DNA of 64,000 nt from assembly GCA_945881965.1 (NCBI GenBank), contig CAMCVS010000014.1, positions 1-64,000 on the forward strand. The letters run 5' to 3'. Positions within the stretch are counted from its first letter, which is position 1; every line of letters starts with the position of its first letter. The DNA is from Paracoccus haematequi (lineage in GTDB: Bacteria; Pseudomonadota; Alphaproteobacteria; Rhodobacterales; Rhodobacteraceae). The position numbers were made by a program, and so were the translations under genes. Below, in pieces: positions 26,989 to 38,595 of this stretch. A model generated the notes under the pieces. The model did not search any database. It saw only the letters and a program-made list of their open reading frames with translations, and was not told the origin of the DNA.

Positions 26989-27055
26989 CTTGCTGAAAAT
27001 ACTCCGGGGGGTGAAGGGGGGCTGGGGGGGGGGTGAAGGGGGGCTGGCCCCCCTT
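26989..27055 (-). repeat. GC-rich hairpin region related to the dispersed repeat (copy E)
   Basis: On the minus strand it reads GGGGGGCCAGCCCCCC, a duplicated TTCACCCCCC unit, then GGAGTATTTTCAGCAAG. The palindrome plus CCCCGGAGTATTT tail resembles the other dispersed copies, but it is the most divergent. It lies between dinB and tgt. Confidence 0.45.
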
Positions 27056-29044
<1,989 letters not shown>

Positions 29045-29051
<7 letters not shown>

Positions 29052-30265
29052 CCGGTCGTCCGCAGCCAGGCCGCCACCGCCGGGTCGCGGGCCAGCGCGA
29101 TGGCACGGTCGCGGGCGTCGCGCGCCGCCGCATGCTGGCCCATCTGCGCCAAAAGATGCGCCCGCGCGGCCCACCAAGGCTGGTGCGCGGCCATGGTGAC
29201 GCTGTCCAGCCCATCCAGCAGGGCCAGCCCGGCTGCCACCTGTCCCGCGCCTGCCACGGCCACGGCGCGCGCGATGCGCACGCCCATGACCGGGGCTTGT
29301 GACTCCAGCACGGCATAAAGATCGGCCAACACGCGCTTGCGCACCGCGTCGGGCACCGCGCGCGCGCAATGCAGCGACTGGATCGCCGCCTCGGTCTGAT
29401 AGCGGCCGGGCCGGGCCAGCCGGCTTGCAGCCGCCAGTTCGGCCTCGGCGGCGGCGATCATGTCATCGCGCCACAGGCCAGGGTCCTGCTGACCCATCGG
29501 CACATAGCGGCCATCCGGCCCGCGCCGTGCCGCCGCCCGCGCCTCGGCGAACAGCATCGTGGCCAAGAGGCCGCGCGCCTCGGGCTGATCAGGCATCCCG
29601 GCCACCAAGAGCCGGGCTAGAAAAATCGCCTCGGCACTCAGCGACCCGTGCCCGGCCTGCCCCAGCCCGACATCATCCCAGCCTGCGGTAAAGGCAGCAT
29701 GCACCGCCGCCAGCACCGCGTCCAGCCGCGCGGGCAGATCGCGCGTGTCGGGCAGGGCAAAGGGGATATGCGCGGCGCGGATCTTGACCTTGGCGCGTAC
29801 CAGCCGTTGCGCCATCGCCGCGGGCGGCACAAGAAAGGCCGCGCCGATCCGCGCCGCATCCAGACCCAGCACTGTCTGCAACATCAACGGCGTGTGAATA
29901 TCGGACGCGATGGCCGGATGCGCGCAAAGAAACAACAGCCGCAGCCGCGCATCGCCAAGGACTTCGGGCGCGGTCCCGGCCCGTTCCGCGGCCAGTTGCG
30001 CCAGCGCCGCGGCGGCAGCGGCGTGGGTCTTGTCATGGCGGCGCAGCTTGCCCGCCACCCGCCGCGCCGCAACCAAGAGCCAGGCCTGCGGCTGATCCGG
30101 CACGCCGGTCACCGGCCAGACCCGCAGCGCGGCGGCAAAGGCCTCGGCAAGCGCGTCCTCGGCGCTGGCCGGATCGCCGGTCGCGCGCGTCACCAGCGCG
30201 ACCAGCCGCCCATAATGATCACGCGCCGCCGCTTCGGCGGCCGCGTGTGCCACCGCGTCAGCCAT
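29045..30265 (-). CDS. ECF42-type sigma factor with long C-terminal extension
   Basis: The 406-residue protein has a sigma-2 region (VTRATGDPASAEDALAEAFA, then PQAWLLVAARRVAGKLRRHDK) and a reduced sigma-4 region. A long helical C-terminal extension contains GRYVPMGQQDPGLWRDDMI and RYQTEAAIQSLHCAR, typical of group ECF42. Those factors are encoded with DGPF proteins and need the extension for activity. Here the DGPF gene lies immediately upstream, overlapping by eight bases, which supports the call. It probably drives that gene pair; the inducing signal is unknown. Confidence 0.85.
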
Positions 30266-30620
30266 TGGGCATTGGCGGCAGCACCGGGCGCAGTTCCACC
30301 GACCCCGCCGCAGCAGCGGGCGCACGCGCCGCCCAGTCCAGCGCCGTATCCAGATCCGGCACTTCCAGGATCATGAACCCGCCCAACTGCTCCTTGGTAT
30401 CGGCATAGGGGCCGTCCTGCACCTGCCGCGCCCCGTCGCGCAACCGCAGCGTGGTGGCGGTGTCGGGCGGCATCAGGCCCGCGCCCGATACGACGATGCC
30501 TGCGGCATTCATCGCACCGATATAGGCCATCCAGCCGCCCCAATAGGCCTCGGCCTCGGCGGGGTTGGCGCGCTTGGCGAATTCGGCTTCGGGTTCGTGA
30601 AAGGTCATCATGATCTGCAT
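30258..30620 (-). CDS. DGPF/YCII-family protein, partner of ECF42 sigma factor
   Basis: The 120-residue protein begins MQIMMTFHEPEAEFAKRANPAEAEAY and has QVQDGPYADTKEQLGGFMILEV, the DGPF-type motif. These small YCII-related proteins are nearly always encoded beside ECF42 sigma factors; their biochemical role is unclear. The stop overlaps the sigma factor start, so expression is coupled. A strong ECF42-like promoter lies about 55 bp upstream. Confidence 0.88.
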   Translation of the reverse strand: MQIMMTFHEPEAEFAKRANPAEAEAYWGGWMAYIGAMNAAGIVVSGAGLMPPDTATTLRLRDGARQVQDGPYADTKEQLGGFMILEVPDLDTALDWAARAPAAAAGSVELRPVLPPMPNG

Positions 30621-30673
30621 CGGTCTGTGTCCCTGACTGTCCGGCCTGGCCCATCGCCTCCGGATACCATCAA

Positions 30674-30700
30674 GAGTCGCGGCGCGCGCCCATTTCGACA
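30674..30700 (-). promoter_or_regulatory. Candidate ECF42 promoter, TGTCGA-N15-CGACTC
   Basis: On the minus strand TGTCGA (30700-30695) and CGACTC (30679-30674) are separated by exactly 15 bases and lie about 54 bp ahead of the DGPF start. As I recall, ECF42 target promoters carry TGTCGA at -35 and CGA/TC-type -10 elements, so this looks like an autoregulatory promoter. Confidence 0.6.
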
Positions 30701-30845
30701 GGCCGTTGCAAAAAAAAATTAGCGCGACAGGCCCCGAACAGGCCTCGCACATGCCCCGCACAGGCCCAGCCGCGCCGCCGTCGTGCGACTGGACTTTGCG
30801 CCGCGCAATTCCTATATGTTCGGTCAGGATATACGCGAGGCCCAG

Positions 30846-31208
30846 ATGAACCACGCCACCGAGCCGTTGGAAGGCATGCCGCTGATCCGGCCGTCTTCGA
30901 CCGACCATCCGCTGTATGATGCGGTCGTCGAGGCGTGCCGCACGGTCTATGACCCGGAAATCCCGGTGAATATCCATGATCTGGGTCTGGTCTATACCAT
31001 CGAGATCGACCCCGAAAACGCCGTGCGCATCACCATGTCGCTGACCGCACCCGGTTGCCCCGTCGCGGGCGAAATGCCCGGCTGGGTCGCGGACGCCATC
31101 AACGCGGTGCCGGGGGTGAAACATGTCGATGTCGACCTAACCTGGGAACCGCAATGGGGCATGGACATGATGTCCGACGAGGCGCGGCTGGAACTGGGCT
31201 TCATGTGA
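30846..31208 (+). CDS. DUF59/SufT-type Fe-S assembly protein
   Basis: The 120-residue protein has ACRTVYDPEIPVNIHDLGLVYTI and MSLTAPGCPVAGEMPGWV, the MIP18/DUF59 signature with its conserved cysteine. Such proteins help mature Fe-S enzymes; in SUF operons they are called SufT. The ATG at 30846 follows GAGG. The HesB/SufA-type gene follows 48 bp downstream on the same strand, giving a small Fe-S maturation unit. Confidence 0.86.
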   Translation: MNHATEPLEGMPLIRPSSTDHPLYDAVVEACRTVYDPEIPVNIHDLGLVYTIEIDPENAVRITMSLTAPGCPVAGEMPGWVADAINAVPGVKHVDVDLTWEPQWGMDMMSDEARLELGFM

Positions 31209-31256
31209 TTGGACGTCGCGGTTGCCCTGTGGCACCCTGATGCAAAGGAGACGCCA

Positions 31257-31634
31257 ATGTTCGCCATCCCCGGCAAACCCGCCGTAACGCTCACCCCCGC
31301 TGCCATCCTGCGCATCAAGGCGTTGATGGACCGCGACGGGGCCTCCGGCCTGCGGATCGGGATCAAGAAAGGCGGCTGCGCAGGCATGGAATACACCATG
31401 GAATTCGCGCAGGACATCGGCCCGATGGACGCCGTCGTCGAACAGGACGGCGCACGGGTCATGATCGCGCCGATGGCGCAGATGTTCCTGATCGGCACAG
31501 AGATCGACTATGCCACCACATTGCTGGAGTCCGGGTTCCGCTTTTCCAACCCCAATGTCGCCGAAAGCTGTGGCTGCGGCGAGTCGATCAAGTTCAAGGA
31601 TGTGGCGGAACTGTCGACTGATCCGGCGGACTGA
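31257..31634 (+). CDS. A-type Fe-S cluster carrier (SufA/IscA/HesB family)
   Basis: The 125-residue product has the three conserved cysteines of A-type carriers: one in KKGGCAGMEYTMEF and two in the C-terminal SCGCGESI. It passes Fe-S clusters from a scaffold to target proteins. The start at 31257 follows AAAGGAG; the in-frame extension back to 31209 has no ribosome-binding site. It sits with the DUF59 gene, which fits the SUF/ISC assembly role. Whether it is SufA or a paralogue cannot be decided here. Confidence 0.9.
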   Translation: MFAIPGKPAVTLTPAAILRIKALMDRDGASGLRIGIKKGGCAGMEYTMEFAQDIGPMDAVVEQDGARVMIAPMAQMFLIGTEIDYATTLLESGFRFSNPNVAESCGCGESIKFKDVAELSTDPAD

Positions 31635-31762
31635 CATCCGACAACAGGCCACGCGACTTTTGGTCTGCCTTGGTCCAGCTTGGGTTGACGCCTTGACGAT
31701 ATCCGCGATGATGCCCCGCCAGCAGGATAAAAAGCCAAGGCTGGGCAGATGAGGGGACAGCA

Positions 31763-32515
31763 ATGCGCAGGAAACTAGCAGCCGGGAACTGGAAGATGAA
31801 CGGCCTGCGCGCGGATCTGGTGCAGATCGACCGCCTGCTGGAATTGCACCCCGCGCCGCGTATCGAAACCATGCTGTGCCTGCCCGCCACGCTGTTGCAC
31901 GATGCTGCCACCCGCGCGGCGGGACATCCGATGACAATCGGCGCGCAGGATTGCCATACCGAGGCAAACGGCGCGCATACCGGCGATCTGTCGGCGGCGA
32001 TGATCCGCGATACCGGGGCCACCGCCGTCATCCTTGGCCATTCCGAACGCCGCCACGCGCATCACGAAGACAGCGAGGTGGTGCGCGCCAAGGCCCGCCG
32101 CGTACATCAGACCGCGCTGACCGCTGTGGTTTGTGTCGGCGAAAGTCTCGCGCAACGCGAGGCGCTGAACACGCTGGATATCATCGACGGGCAATTGTCG
32201 GCCTCGATCCCTGACACGTCGAACGGCACCAATCTGGTGGTGGCCTATGAGCCGGTCTGGGCCATCGGCACCGGGCTGACGCCCACGCTGGAACAGATCG
32301 GCGAGGTGCATGATTTCATCCGCGCGCGGCTGGAACGCCGGTTCGGCCCCGGCGTGGGCCGCGCGGTGCGGCTGTTGTACGGCGGATCGGTCAAGCCCGA
32401 CAATTGCGCGGCGATCTTTGGTGTGTCCAATGTCGATGGCGCGCTGGTGGGCGGCGCCAGCCTGTTGGCGGATGATTTTCTGCACATCATCAAGGCGTTG
32501 GAAGCCGCTGTTTGA
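31763..32515 (+). CDS. tpiA: Triosephosphate isomerase
   Basis: The 250-residue protein begins MRRKLAAGNWKMNGLRADLV with the active-site lysine in GNWKMN. It has VILGHSERR (catalytic His) and VAYEPVWAIGTG (catalytic Glu), followed by the YGGSVKPDN phosphate loop. It interconverts dihydroxyacetone phosphate and glyceraldehyde 3-phosphate. The stop abuts the pgi stop on the other strand with no gap. A GGGGACAG ribosome-binding site precedes the ATG. Confidence 0.97.
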   Translation: MRRKLAAGNWKMNGLRADLVQIDRLLELHPAPRIETMLCLPATLLHDAATRAAGHPMTIGAQDCHTEANGAHTGDLSAAMIRDTGATAVILGHSERRHAHHEDSEVVRAKARRVHQTALTAVVCVGESLAQREALNTLDIIDGQLSASIPDTSNGTNLVVAYEPVWAIGTGLTPTLEQIGEVHDFIRARLERRFGPGVGRAVRLLYGGSVKPDNCAAIFGVSNVDGALVGGASLLADDFLHIIKALEAAV

Positions 32516-34117
32516 TCAACGCCTGAGGAATGTCACCAGACCAGCCGTGGAGGCATCCTGCCCGTCCAGCCCCTGCGCGCCGTCCATCACCGGACCCAGC
32601 GCCGTGGCCAGTTCCTTGCCCAGTTCCACGCCCCATTGGTCAAACGAATTGATGCCCATCACCACGCCCTCGACAAAGGTGCGGTGTTCATACATCGCCA
32701 CGATCTGCCCCAGACGGCGCGGCGTCAGGCGATCATAGGCGATGGTCACGGACGGGCGGTTGCCCGGAAACACCCGATGCCGCGCCTGCCGTTCCAATTC
32801 CGCGCCCGCGAACCGTCCCGCAATCATCGCGCGCGCGGCATCAAGGCTGCGGCCTTGCATCAGCGCCTGGCTTTGTGCGAGGCAATTTGCGACCAGCAAG
32901 CGGTGATGCTGGGTCAGATGCGGTTCGTGGCCTTGGGCGGCGATCAGGAATTCAACGGGGACCACCTGCGCGCCTTGGTGGATCAGTTGAAAGAACGCGT
33001 GTTGCCCGTTGGTGCCGGGTTCACCCCAAACAATCGGGGCGACGGCGGCGGAGACGGGCGCGCCGTCCATCGTCACGCCCTTGCCGTTCGATTCCATCTC
33101 CAACTGTTGCAGATAGGCGGGCAGCCGCGCCAGCCGCTGGTCATAGGGGATCACGGCGCGGGTGGCATGACCCATGCCCTGATGGTGCCACAGCCCCGTC
33201 ATGGCCAGCAGCACCGGCAGGTTGTCCGCCAAAGGGGCCTCGCGGAAATGCGCGTCCATGCTGGCGGCCCCGGCCAGAAAATCGTCAAACGCCTCGGGTC
33301 CGATCGCCAGCATCAGCGACAACCCGATCGGCCCCCAGACCGAGTAGCGCCCGCCGACCCAATCCTCGAACCCGAACACGCGGGCAGGCGGGATGCCGAA
33401 ATCGGCAGCCTTGGTGGTGGCCGATGACAGCGCCACGAATTGTGACGCCGGATCAGATACTTGGCCCGCCATCCAGTCACGCGCCGAGATCGCGTTAGTC
33501 ATCGTTTCAATCGTGGTGAAAGTCTTGGAGGCCACCACCACCAGCGTCCGGCCCGCGTCCAGCCCGCGCAGCGTATCCGCCAGATGCGCGCCATCGACGT
33601 TCGACACGAAATGCACGCGCGGCCCGTCGTGATAGGGCGCAAGGGCGGCCACCGCCATCACCGGGCCAAGGTCAGACCCGCCGATGCCGATATTGACCAC
33701 ATCGGTGAACGCTCCGCCTGCCCCGCCGAACGCGCCGCTACGCACATCACGTGCCAGCGCAGCCATTCGTGCCCGCGTCGCACGCACCTCTGGCATGACA
33801 TCCTTGCCATCTACGGTGATCACCGCGTCCGCGCCTGCGCGCAACGCCACATGCAGCACGGCGCGGGATTCAGTCTGGTTGATCCGGTCGCCCGCGAACA
33901 TCGCATCCCGCGCCGCGGCCAATCCGGTGTCGGCCATCCATGCCAGCAGTTGCGCGCGCGCGCCTGCCTCAAGTTGAGTCTTGGAATAATCCAATAAAAT
34001 TCCGTCGAAATCCGCAGAAAACTGTGCGAATCTATCATTTTGCTGAAAAAGAGCCTGAATCTGCGGCGCATCCTGCGCCAGTGCCCGCAACGCGGTCAGA
34101 TGAGCCGAAAAATTCAT
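32516..34117 (-). CDS. pgi: Glucose-6-phosphate isomerase
   Basis: The 533-residue protein has [25 protein letters not shown] and [15 protein letters not shown], with [17 protein letters not shown] and [14 protein letters not shown] near the C-terminus. These are the substrate-binding and catalytic blocks of Pgi. It interconverts glucose-6- and fructose-6-phosphate. It is the last gene of zwf-pgl-pgi, a typical Rhodobacterales arrangement feeding the Entner-Doudoroff pathway. Confidence 0.97.
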   Translation of the reverse strand: MNFSAHLTALRALAQDAPQIQALFQQNDRFAQFSADFDGILLDYSKTQLEAGARAQLLAWMADTGLAAARDAMFAGDRINQTESRAVLHVALRAGADAVITVDGKDVMPEVRATRARMAALARDVRSGAFGGAGGAFTDVVNIGIGGSDLGPVMAVAALAPYHDGPRVHFVSNVDGAHLADTLRGLDAGRTLVVVASKTFTTIETMTNAISARDWMAGQVSDPASQFVALSSATTKAADFGIPPARVFGFEDWVGGRYSVWGPIGLSLMLAIGPEAFDDFLAGAASMDAHFREAPLADNLPVLLAMTGLWHHQGMGHATRAVIPYDQRLARLPAYLQQLEMESNGKGVTMDGAPVSAAVAPIVWGEPGTNGQHAFFQLIHQGAQVVPVEFLIAAQGHEPHLTQHHRLLVANCLAQSQALMQGRSLDAARAMIAGRFAGAELERQARHRVFPGNRPSVTIAYDRLTPRRLGQIVAMYEHRTFVEGVVMGINSFDQWGVELGKELATALGPVMDGAQGLDGQDASTAGLVTFLRR

Positions 34118-34150
34118 TGTTCAATCTCCAATCTTCAAAAACTCATGCCC

Positions 34151-34816
34151 TCACGGGGCCCAATGCACCTGTGCCACGTCCAGAACAGCCCGGATTGGGG
34201 CCTGTTCCGGCGGCAAACCCGTGGCACGGTCCAGCGCCAGCCGCTTTTCCGCACCCGTGATCATGACATGCACCGCCAATGCCGCGCGCAGCACCCGCGC
34301 CGACAACGTCACGCGCAGCATATCTTGCGTGTCAATGACGACCAACAGGGGGGCCGCAGGGTCCAGCCCCGCCCCCCCCGGAAACAGCGAGGCGGTGTGT
34401 GTGTCCGCCCCCATCCCCAACAATACCACCGACGCGGGCAGATGCGGGATCAACATCGCCTCGACCTCGGCCAGTGTGTCGTCTGGGTCTGGCGCGCCGG
34501 TGTAGAACGGCAGGAACGTGGCCGCCGCCGCCCGCCCGGTCAAAAGCCGCGCGCGCACAAGCCCCGCGTTGGACCGGGCGTCAGCCTCGGGCACCCAGCG
34601 TTCATCGCTGAGCATGACATCGACGCGGGCCCAGTCGATATCCGCCCCCGACAGCGCGTCAAACAGCGGCGCGGGCGTTGTGCCCCCCGGCACCACCAGC
34701 GTGGCGCGGTCCTCAATGCGCAGCACGCCCGCCAATTCGTCCGCGATGATGGTGGCCAGATCCAGCGCCAGCATTTCGGCGTCTGCATATTCGACCAGAT
34801 CGACCCGCGCGGTCAC
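34151..34816 (-). CDS. pgl: 6-phosphogluconolactonase
   Basis: The 221-residue protein has LVVPGGTTPAPLF, VDVMLSDERWVPEADARSN and VVLLGMGADTHTASLFPG, which are the motifs of the Pgl/DevB family. It hydrolyses 6-phosphogluconolactone, the product of Zwf. The start is a GTG whose GTGA overlaps the zwf stop by three bases, so the two are translationally coupled. pgi follows 33 bp further on. Confidence 0.95.
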   Translation of the reverse strand: MTARVDLVEYADAEMLALDLATIIADELAGVLRIEDRATLVVPGGTTPAPLFDALSGADIDWARVDVMLSDERWVPEADARSNAGLVRARLLTGRAAAATFLPFYTGAPDPDDTLAEVEAMLIPHLPASVVLLGMGADTHTASLFPGGAGLDPAAPLLVVIDTQDMLRVTLSARVLRAALAVHVMITGAEKRLALDRATGLPPEQAPIRAVLDVAQVHWAP

Positions 34817-36297
34817 AGCCGGATTTCCCGCCAGCGGCGACCGTCACGGTGCATCAGCGCCAGCGCCTCGTCGGGGCCCGCGCTGCCCGCGTCATAGGGC
34901 AAGGGGGCCACGCCTTCCCAGCTTGCGATCATCGGATCGGTCCAGGCCCAGGCCGCCACCACCTCGTCGCCGCGCATGAACAGCGTCTGGTTGCCCCGGA
35001 TCACATCCATGATCAGCCGTTCATAGGCATCCGCCGCCGCCCCCGCCGCAGGCCCCAGCGCCTCGGAGAATGTCATGTCCAGCGGCACATCGACCAACCG
35101 CATCCCCCCCGGCCCCGGCGCCTTGATCGTCACGCCAAGGTCGATGCCCTCGTTCGGCTGCAACCGGATCGTCAGGATATTGCGGTGCTGCCCGGCCTCG
35201 GCGCCAAAGATCGAATGGGGGGTTTCCTTGAACACCACGGCGATTTCGCTGGTGCGCGCGCGCAGCCGCTTGCCGGTGCGCAGGTAGAACGGCGTGCCCG
35301 CCCACCGCCAGTTCGACACCAGCACCTTCAGCGCCACGAAGCTTTCGGTCAGGCTGGCGGGGTTGCCGACATCGTCGCCATATCCCGGAGCCTCGCCATC
35401 GGCCAGATACTGCCCGCGCACGATGTCCCCCGGCGCGACCGGGTCCAGCGCGCGGATCACCTTCAGCTTTTCGTCGCGCACCGCGTTCGGTTCAAACCGC
35501 GCGGGCGGTTCCATCGCGATCAGGCACAACAACTGCATCAGGTGGTTCTGCACCATGTCGCGCATGGCACCGGAACGGTCATAGTAATCACCCCGCCCCG
35601 CCACGCCCACGGTTTCCGCCACCGTGATCTGGATATGATCGACGTATTGCGCGTTCCACAGCGGCTCGAACAGCATGTTGCCGAACCGGATCGCCATCAG
35701 GTTCTGCACGGTTTCCTTGCCGAGATAATGGTCGATCCGGTAAATCTGCCCCTCGCGGAAATGCTGCGCCAGATCGCGGTTCAGCGCCTCGGCGGTCTGC
35801 TGATCGCGGCCAAACGGTTTTTCCACCACGATGCGCGCGCCCGCGTCGGCCATGCCATGCTGGTGCAGCCGCATGGCCAGCGCGCCGAACAGGCTGGGCG
35901 CGACCGAGAAATAGAACGCCTGCACCCGCCCCGGTGTCATCCGCGCGGCCAGTTCCGCCCAGCCGGTGTCGCCCAAGGCATCCACCATGACATAATCCAG
36001 CATCGCCAGAAACGCCGCGCGGGTGGTCTCTGTGCCCGCGTCCGGCGCGTGTTCCGTCAGCGCCTGCGCCACCAGTGTCCGGTATTCCGTGGCGTCGTGA
36101 TCCGTCCGCGCCGCCCCGATCAACCGCGTGCCTGCCGGGATCTGCCCCGCGATGAACCGGCGATAGAGCGCGGGCAGGATCTTGCGCAGCGCCAGATCGC
36201 CGGTGCCGCCGAAAATCACCAGATCGAACACCTCGACCGGGATCACCCGCGATCCGCTGGACCGGGCCGCTGTTTCACGGGAGTTCGGCTGGGTCAT
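34813..36297 (-). CDS. zwf: Glucose-6-phosphate 1-dehydrogenase
   Basis: The 494-residue product has FGGTGDLALRKILPALY (nucleotide binding), RIDHYLGKETVQNLM with the catalytic His and substrate-binding residues, and EKPFGRD. It oxidises glucose 6-phosphate to 6-phosphogluconolactone, producing NAD(P)H. The ATG at 36297 is chosen because the upstream reading frame is unconserved. It heads the zwf-pgl-pgi operon, the entry into the Entner-Doudoroff and pentose phosphate routes. Confidence 0.97.
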   Translation of the reverse strand: MTQPNSRETAARSSGSRVIPVEVFDLVIFGGTGDLALRKILPALYRRFIAGQIPAGTRLIGAARTDHDATEYRTLVAQALTEHAPDAGTETTRAAFLAMLDYVMVDALGDTGWAELAARMTPGRVQAFYFSVAPSLFGALAMRLHQHGMADAGARIVVEKPFGRDQQTAEALNRDLAQHFREGQIYRIDHYLGKETVQNLMAIRFGNMLFEPLWNAQYVDHIQITVAETVGVAGRGDYYDRSGAMRDMVQNHLMQLLCLIAMEPPARFEPNAVRDEKLKVIRALDPVAPGDIVRGQYLADGEAPGYGDDVGNPASLTESFVALKVLVSNWRWAGTPFYLRTGKRLRARTSEIAVVFKETPHSIFGAEAGQHRNILTIRLQPNEGIDLGVTIKAPGPGGMRLVDVPLDMTFSEALGPAAGAAADAYERLIMDVIRGNQTLFMRGDEVVAAWAWTDPMIASWEGVAPLPYDAGSAGPDEALALMHRDGRRWREIRL

Positions 36298-36488
36298 GGC
36301 GCACCTCACTGTTGCGCCTATCAATGCCGCAATTGCACAATGCCGTCTAGGACACTCTGGGCCGTTTGGGACACTCTGACGGGACCGCAAGACTGCCCCG
36401 CTTCACAATGCCGTCACGCCGCGCGCGGCCCCTTTCGCATCCCTGCCGATGGTCCTAGTTTCGCGCGGCATAGCAGCGGAAAAGCCTC

Positions 36489-37448
36489 ATGAAAGACCAG
36501 ATGACCCCGAACAGCCCCGCCAATCGCGGCAAGTTCATCGACCCCGCCCGCACCGCCAAGGGCGAGCCACGCGCGACAGTCGCTTTGTCAGGTCTGACCA
36601 CGCTGTGGTTCAACACCGGCACACTGTGCAACATCACCTGCGTGAACTGCTATATCGACAGCTCGCCGGTCAATGACGCGCTGGTCTATCTGACGCTGGC
36701 CGAAGTCGCGCGGTTTCTGGACGAGGCCGCCGCCGCACACCCCACCCTCGCGGAAATCGGGTTCACCGGCGGCGAGCCGTTCCTGAACCCCGATATCATC
36801 GCGATGGCGGATGCGGCGTTGTCGCGCGGCTATCGCGTCTTGATCCTGACCAATGCGATGCGTCCGATGCTGCGGCCGCGCGTGCAGGCAGGTCTGGCCG
36901 ATTTGATTGCGCGTTACGCCGAACGGTTGACGCTGCGCGTGTCGCTGGATCACCACACCGCCCCCTTGCATGACGGTCTGCGCGGAGAGGGCGGGTTTGC
37001 GGAAACCCTGCGCGGCATGGAATGGCTGCGTGATCAGGGTGCGACCATGACCGTTGCAGGCCGGTCCACCTGGGGCGAGACGGACGCGGCGGCGCGGGCG
37101 GGATATGCGGCGCTTTATGCCGCGCAGGGCTTTGCCATCGACGCGCAAGACCCTGCCGCGACAGTCATATTCCCCGAAATGGACCTGACCGCCGAGGTGC
37201 CGGAAATCACGACTGCCTGCTGGGGCATCCTGCACAAATCCCCCGACAGCGTGATGTGCGCGTCAAGCCGCATGGTGGTGCATCGCAAGGGCGCGTCTGC
37301 GGCATCCGTCGTCGCCTGCACGCTGTTGCCCTATGACATGCAGTTCGACATGGGCGCGACGCTGGCCGACGCCGCCCGCCCGGTCGCGCTCAACCATCCC
37401 CATTGCGCCAAGTTCTGCGTGCTGGGCGGGGCGTCCTGTTCGGCCTAA
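36489..37448 (+). CDS. Radical SAM protein of unknown function with six C-terminal cysteines
   Basis: This 319-residue protein has the radical SAM cluster motif C47-x3-C51-x2-C54 and [10 protein letters not shown] at 91-100 for SAM binding. The C-terminal third carries six more cysteines (C244, C257, C277, C306, C310, C317), suggesting one or two auxiliary Fe-S clusters as in SPASM or twitch-type enzymes. The substrate is unknown. The gene stands alone between zwf and anmK, whose 3' end overlaps it by four bases. I find no precursor peptide gene beside it. Confidence 0.82.
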   Translation: MKDQMTPNSPANRGKFIDPARTAKGEPRATVALSGLTTLWFNTGTLCNITCVNCYIDSSPVNDALVYLTLAEVARFLDEAAAAHPTLAEIGFTGGEPFLNPDIIAMADAALSRGYRVLILTNAMRPMLRPRVQAGLADLIARYAERLTLRVSLDHHTAPLHDGLRGEGGFAETLRGMEWLRDQGATMTVAGRSTWGETDAAARAGYAALYAAQGFAIDAQDPAATVIFPEMDLTAEVPEITTACWGILHKSPDSVMCASSRMVVHRKGASAASVVACTLLPYDMQFDMGATLADAARPVALNHPHCAKFCVLGGASCSA

Positions 37449-38536
37449 GGTGTGCTGACAATCCCGCCGCCGACCAAAGCGCGAACGCCCGTCGTGGCAG
37501 GACATGACGTCGGCAACCCCATCGCAACACGCACCGCCAGATAGGCAAACGCCTGCGCCTCCAGCATATCGCCGTTCAGCCCGATCTCCTCGACCGGAAC
37601 CACGGCGCAATCCAGCGCGGCGCTGATCATCGCCATCATCACCGGGTTGTGCCGCCCGCCGCCACAGGCATAGACCGCCACGGGCGGCGCGGGGCAATAC
37701 TGCATCCCCTGCAACACCGCCGCCGCCGCCATCGCCGTCATCGTGGCCGCCGCATCGGCATCCGGCAATTCGCGCACCAGATCCAGCATCACGGAAAAAT
37801 CGTTGCGATCCAGCGATTTGGGCGGGATTTTCAGGAAGTATCCCTCGTCCAGGAACAACTCCAACGCGCCTTCGACCACGCGGCCCGTGGCGGCCAAGGC
37901 TCCGCCCGCATCATGGGACACGCCCCGCCGCGCCAGCATCAGGTCATTCAGCGGCGCATTGGCAGGCCCGGTGTCAAAGGCAAGGATCGCGCCCTCGACC
38001 TCTGGCCCCGCCGCGCGTGGATCTGCCCAAGTCAGGTTGCCCACGCCGCCAAGGTTCAGAAACGCCACCGGGGCGTCCAGTCCCGCCCATTGCGCCGCCG
38101 CGAAATGGAAAAACGGAGCCAAGGGCGCGCCCTGCCCGCCCATCCGCACATCGGCCGAGCGGAAATCCCACACCACAGGCCGCCCCAGCGCGCGCGCCAA
38201 CCGCGCCCCGTCGCCCGCCTGATGGGTGCCGCGCCCTGTCGGGTCATGCGCCAGGGTCTGGCCGTGGAACCCGATGATATCCCCCGGCAAATCGCGCAGC
38301 ACTTCGGCGTGCGCTGCCTCGATGATGTCGGTCGCAGCGGCGACCCCCATATCCCCCGGCCAACACCCCAAAGCCGCGCGCAGCACCGCCTGTTCCGCAG
38401 GCGTGTACGCCCGATAGCCATGCGCGCCAAACCCCAGAATCCGCCGCCCGTCGGTGTCGATCACCGCCGCATCCACCCCGTCCAGCGAAGTGCCGGACAT
38501 CGTGCCCACCGCTGTCACTGGTCCCGGTTTCAACAT
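37445..38536 (-). CDS. anmK: Anhydro-N-acetylmuramic acid kinase
   Basis: The 363-residue protein has [18 protein letters not shown] at its N-terminus (nucleotide and catalytic Asp), [32 protein letters not shown], and a [14 protein letters not shown] phosphate loop. These are diagnostic of AnmK, which phosphorylates and opens anhydro-N-acetylmuramate recovered from peptidoglycan. The start at 38536 is preferred over an upstream in-frame codon. It diverges from tyrS. Confidence 0.95.
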   Translation of the reverse strand: MLKPGPVTAVGTMSGTSLDGVDAAVIDTDGRRILGFGAHGYRAYTPAEQAVLRAALGCWPGDMGVAAATDIIEAAHAEVLRDLPGDIIGFHGQTLAHDPTGRGTHQAGDGARLARALGRPVVWDFRSADVRMGGQGAPLAPFFHFAAAQWAGLDAPVAFLNLGGVGNLTWADPRAAGPEVEGAILAFDTGPANAPLNDLMLARRGVSHDAGGALAATGRVVEGALELFLDEGYFLKIPPKSLDRNDFSVMLDLVRELPDADAAATMTAMAAAAVLQGMQYCPAPPVAVYACGGGRHNPVMMAMISAALDCAVVPVEEIGLNGDMLEAQAFAYLAVRVAMGLPTSCPATTGVRALVGGGIVSTP

Positions 38537-38595
38537 GGCTTTCCCTTTGCAGACCCGCCCGATATAGGCATGGGGGCGAAAAAGGGACAAGCGCC

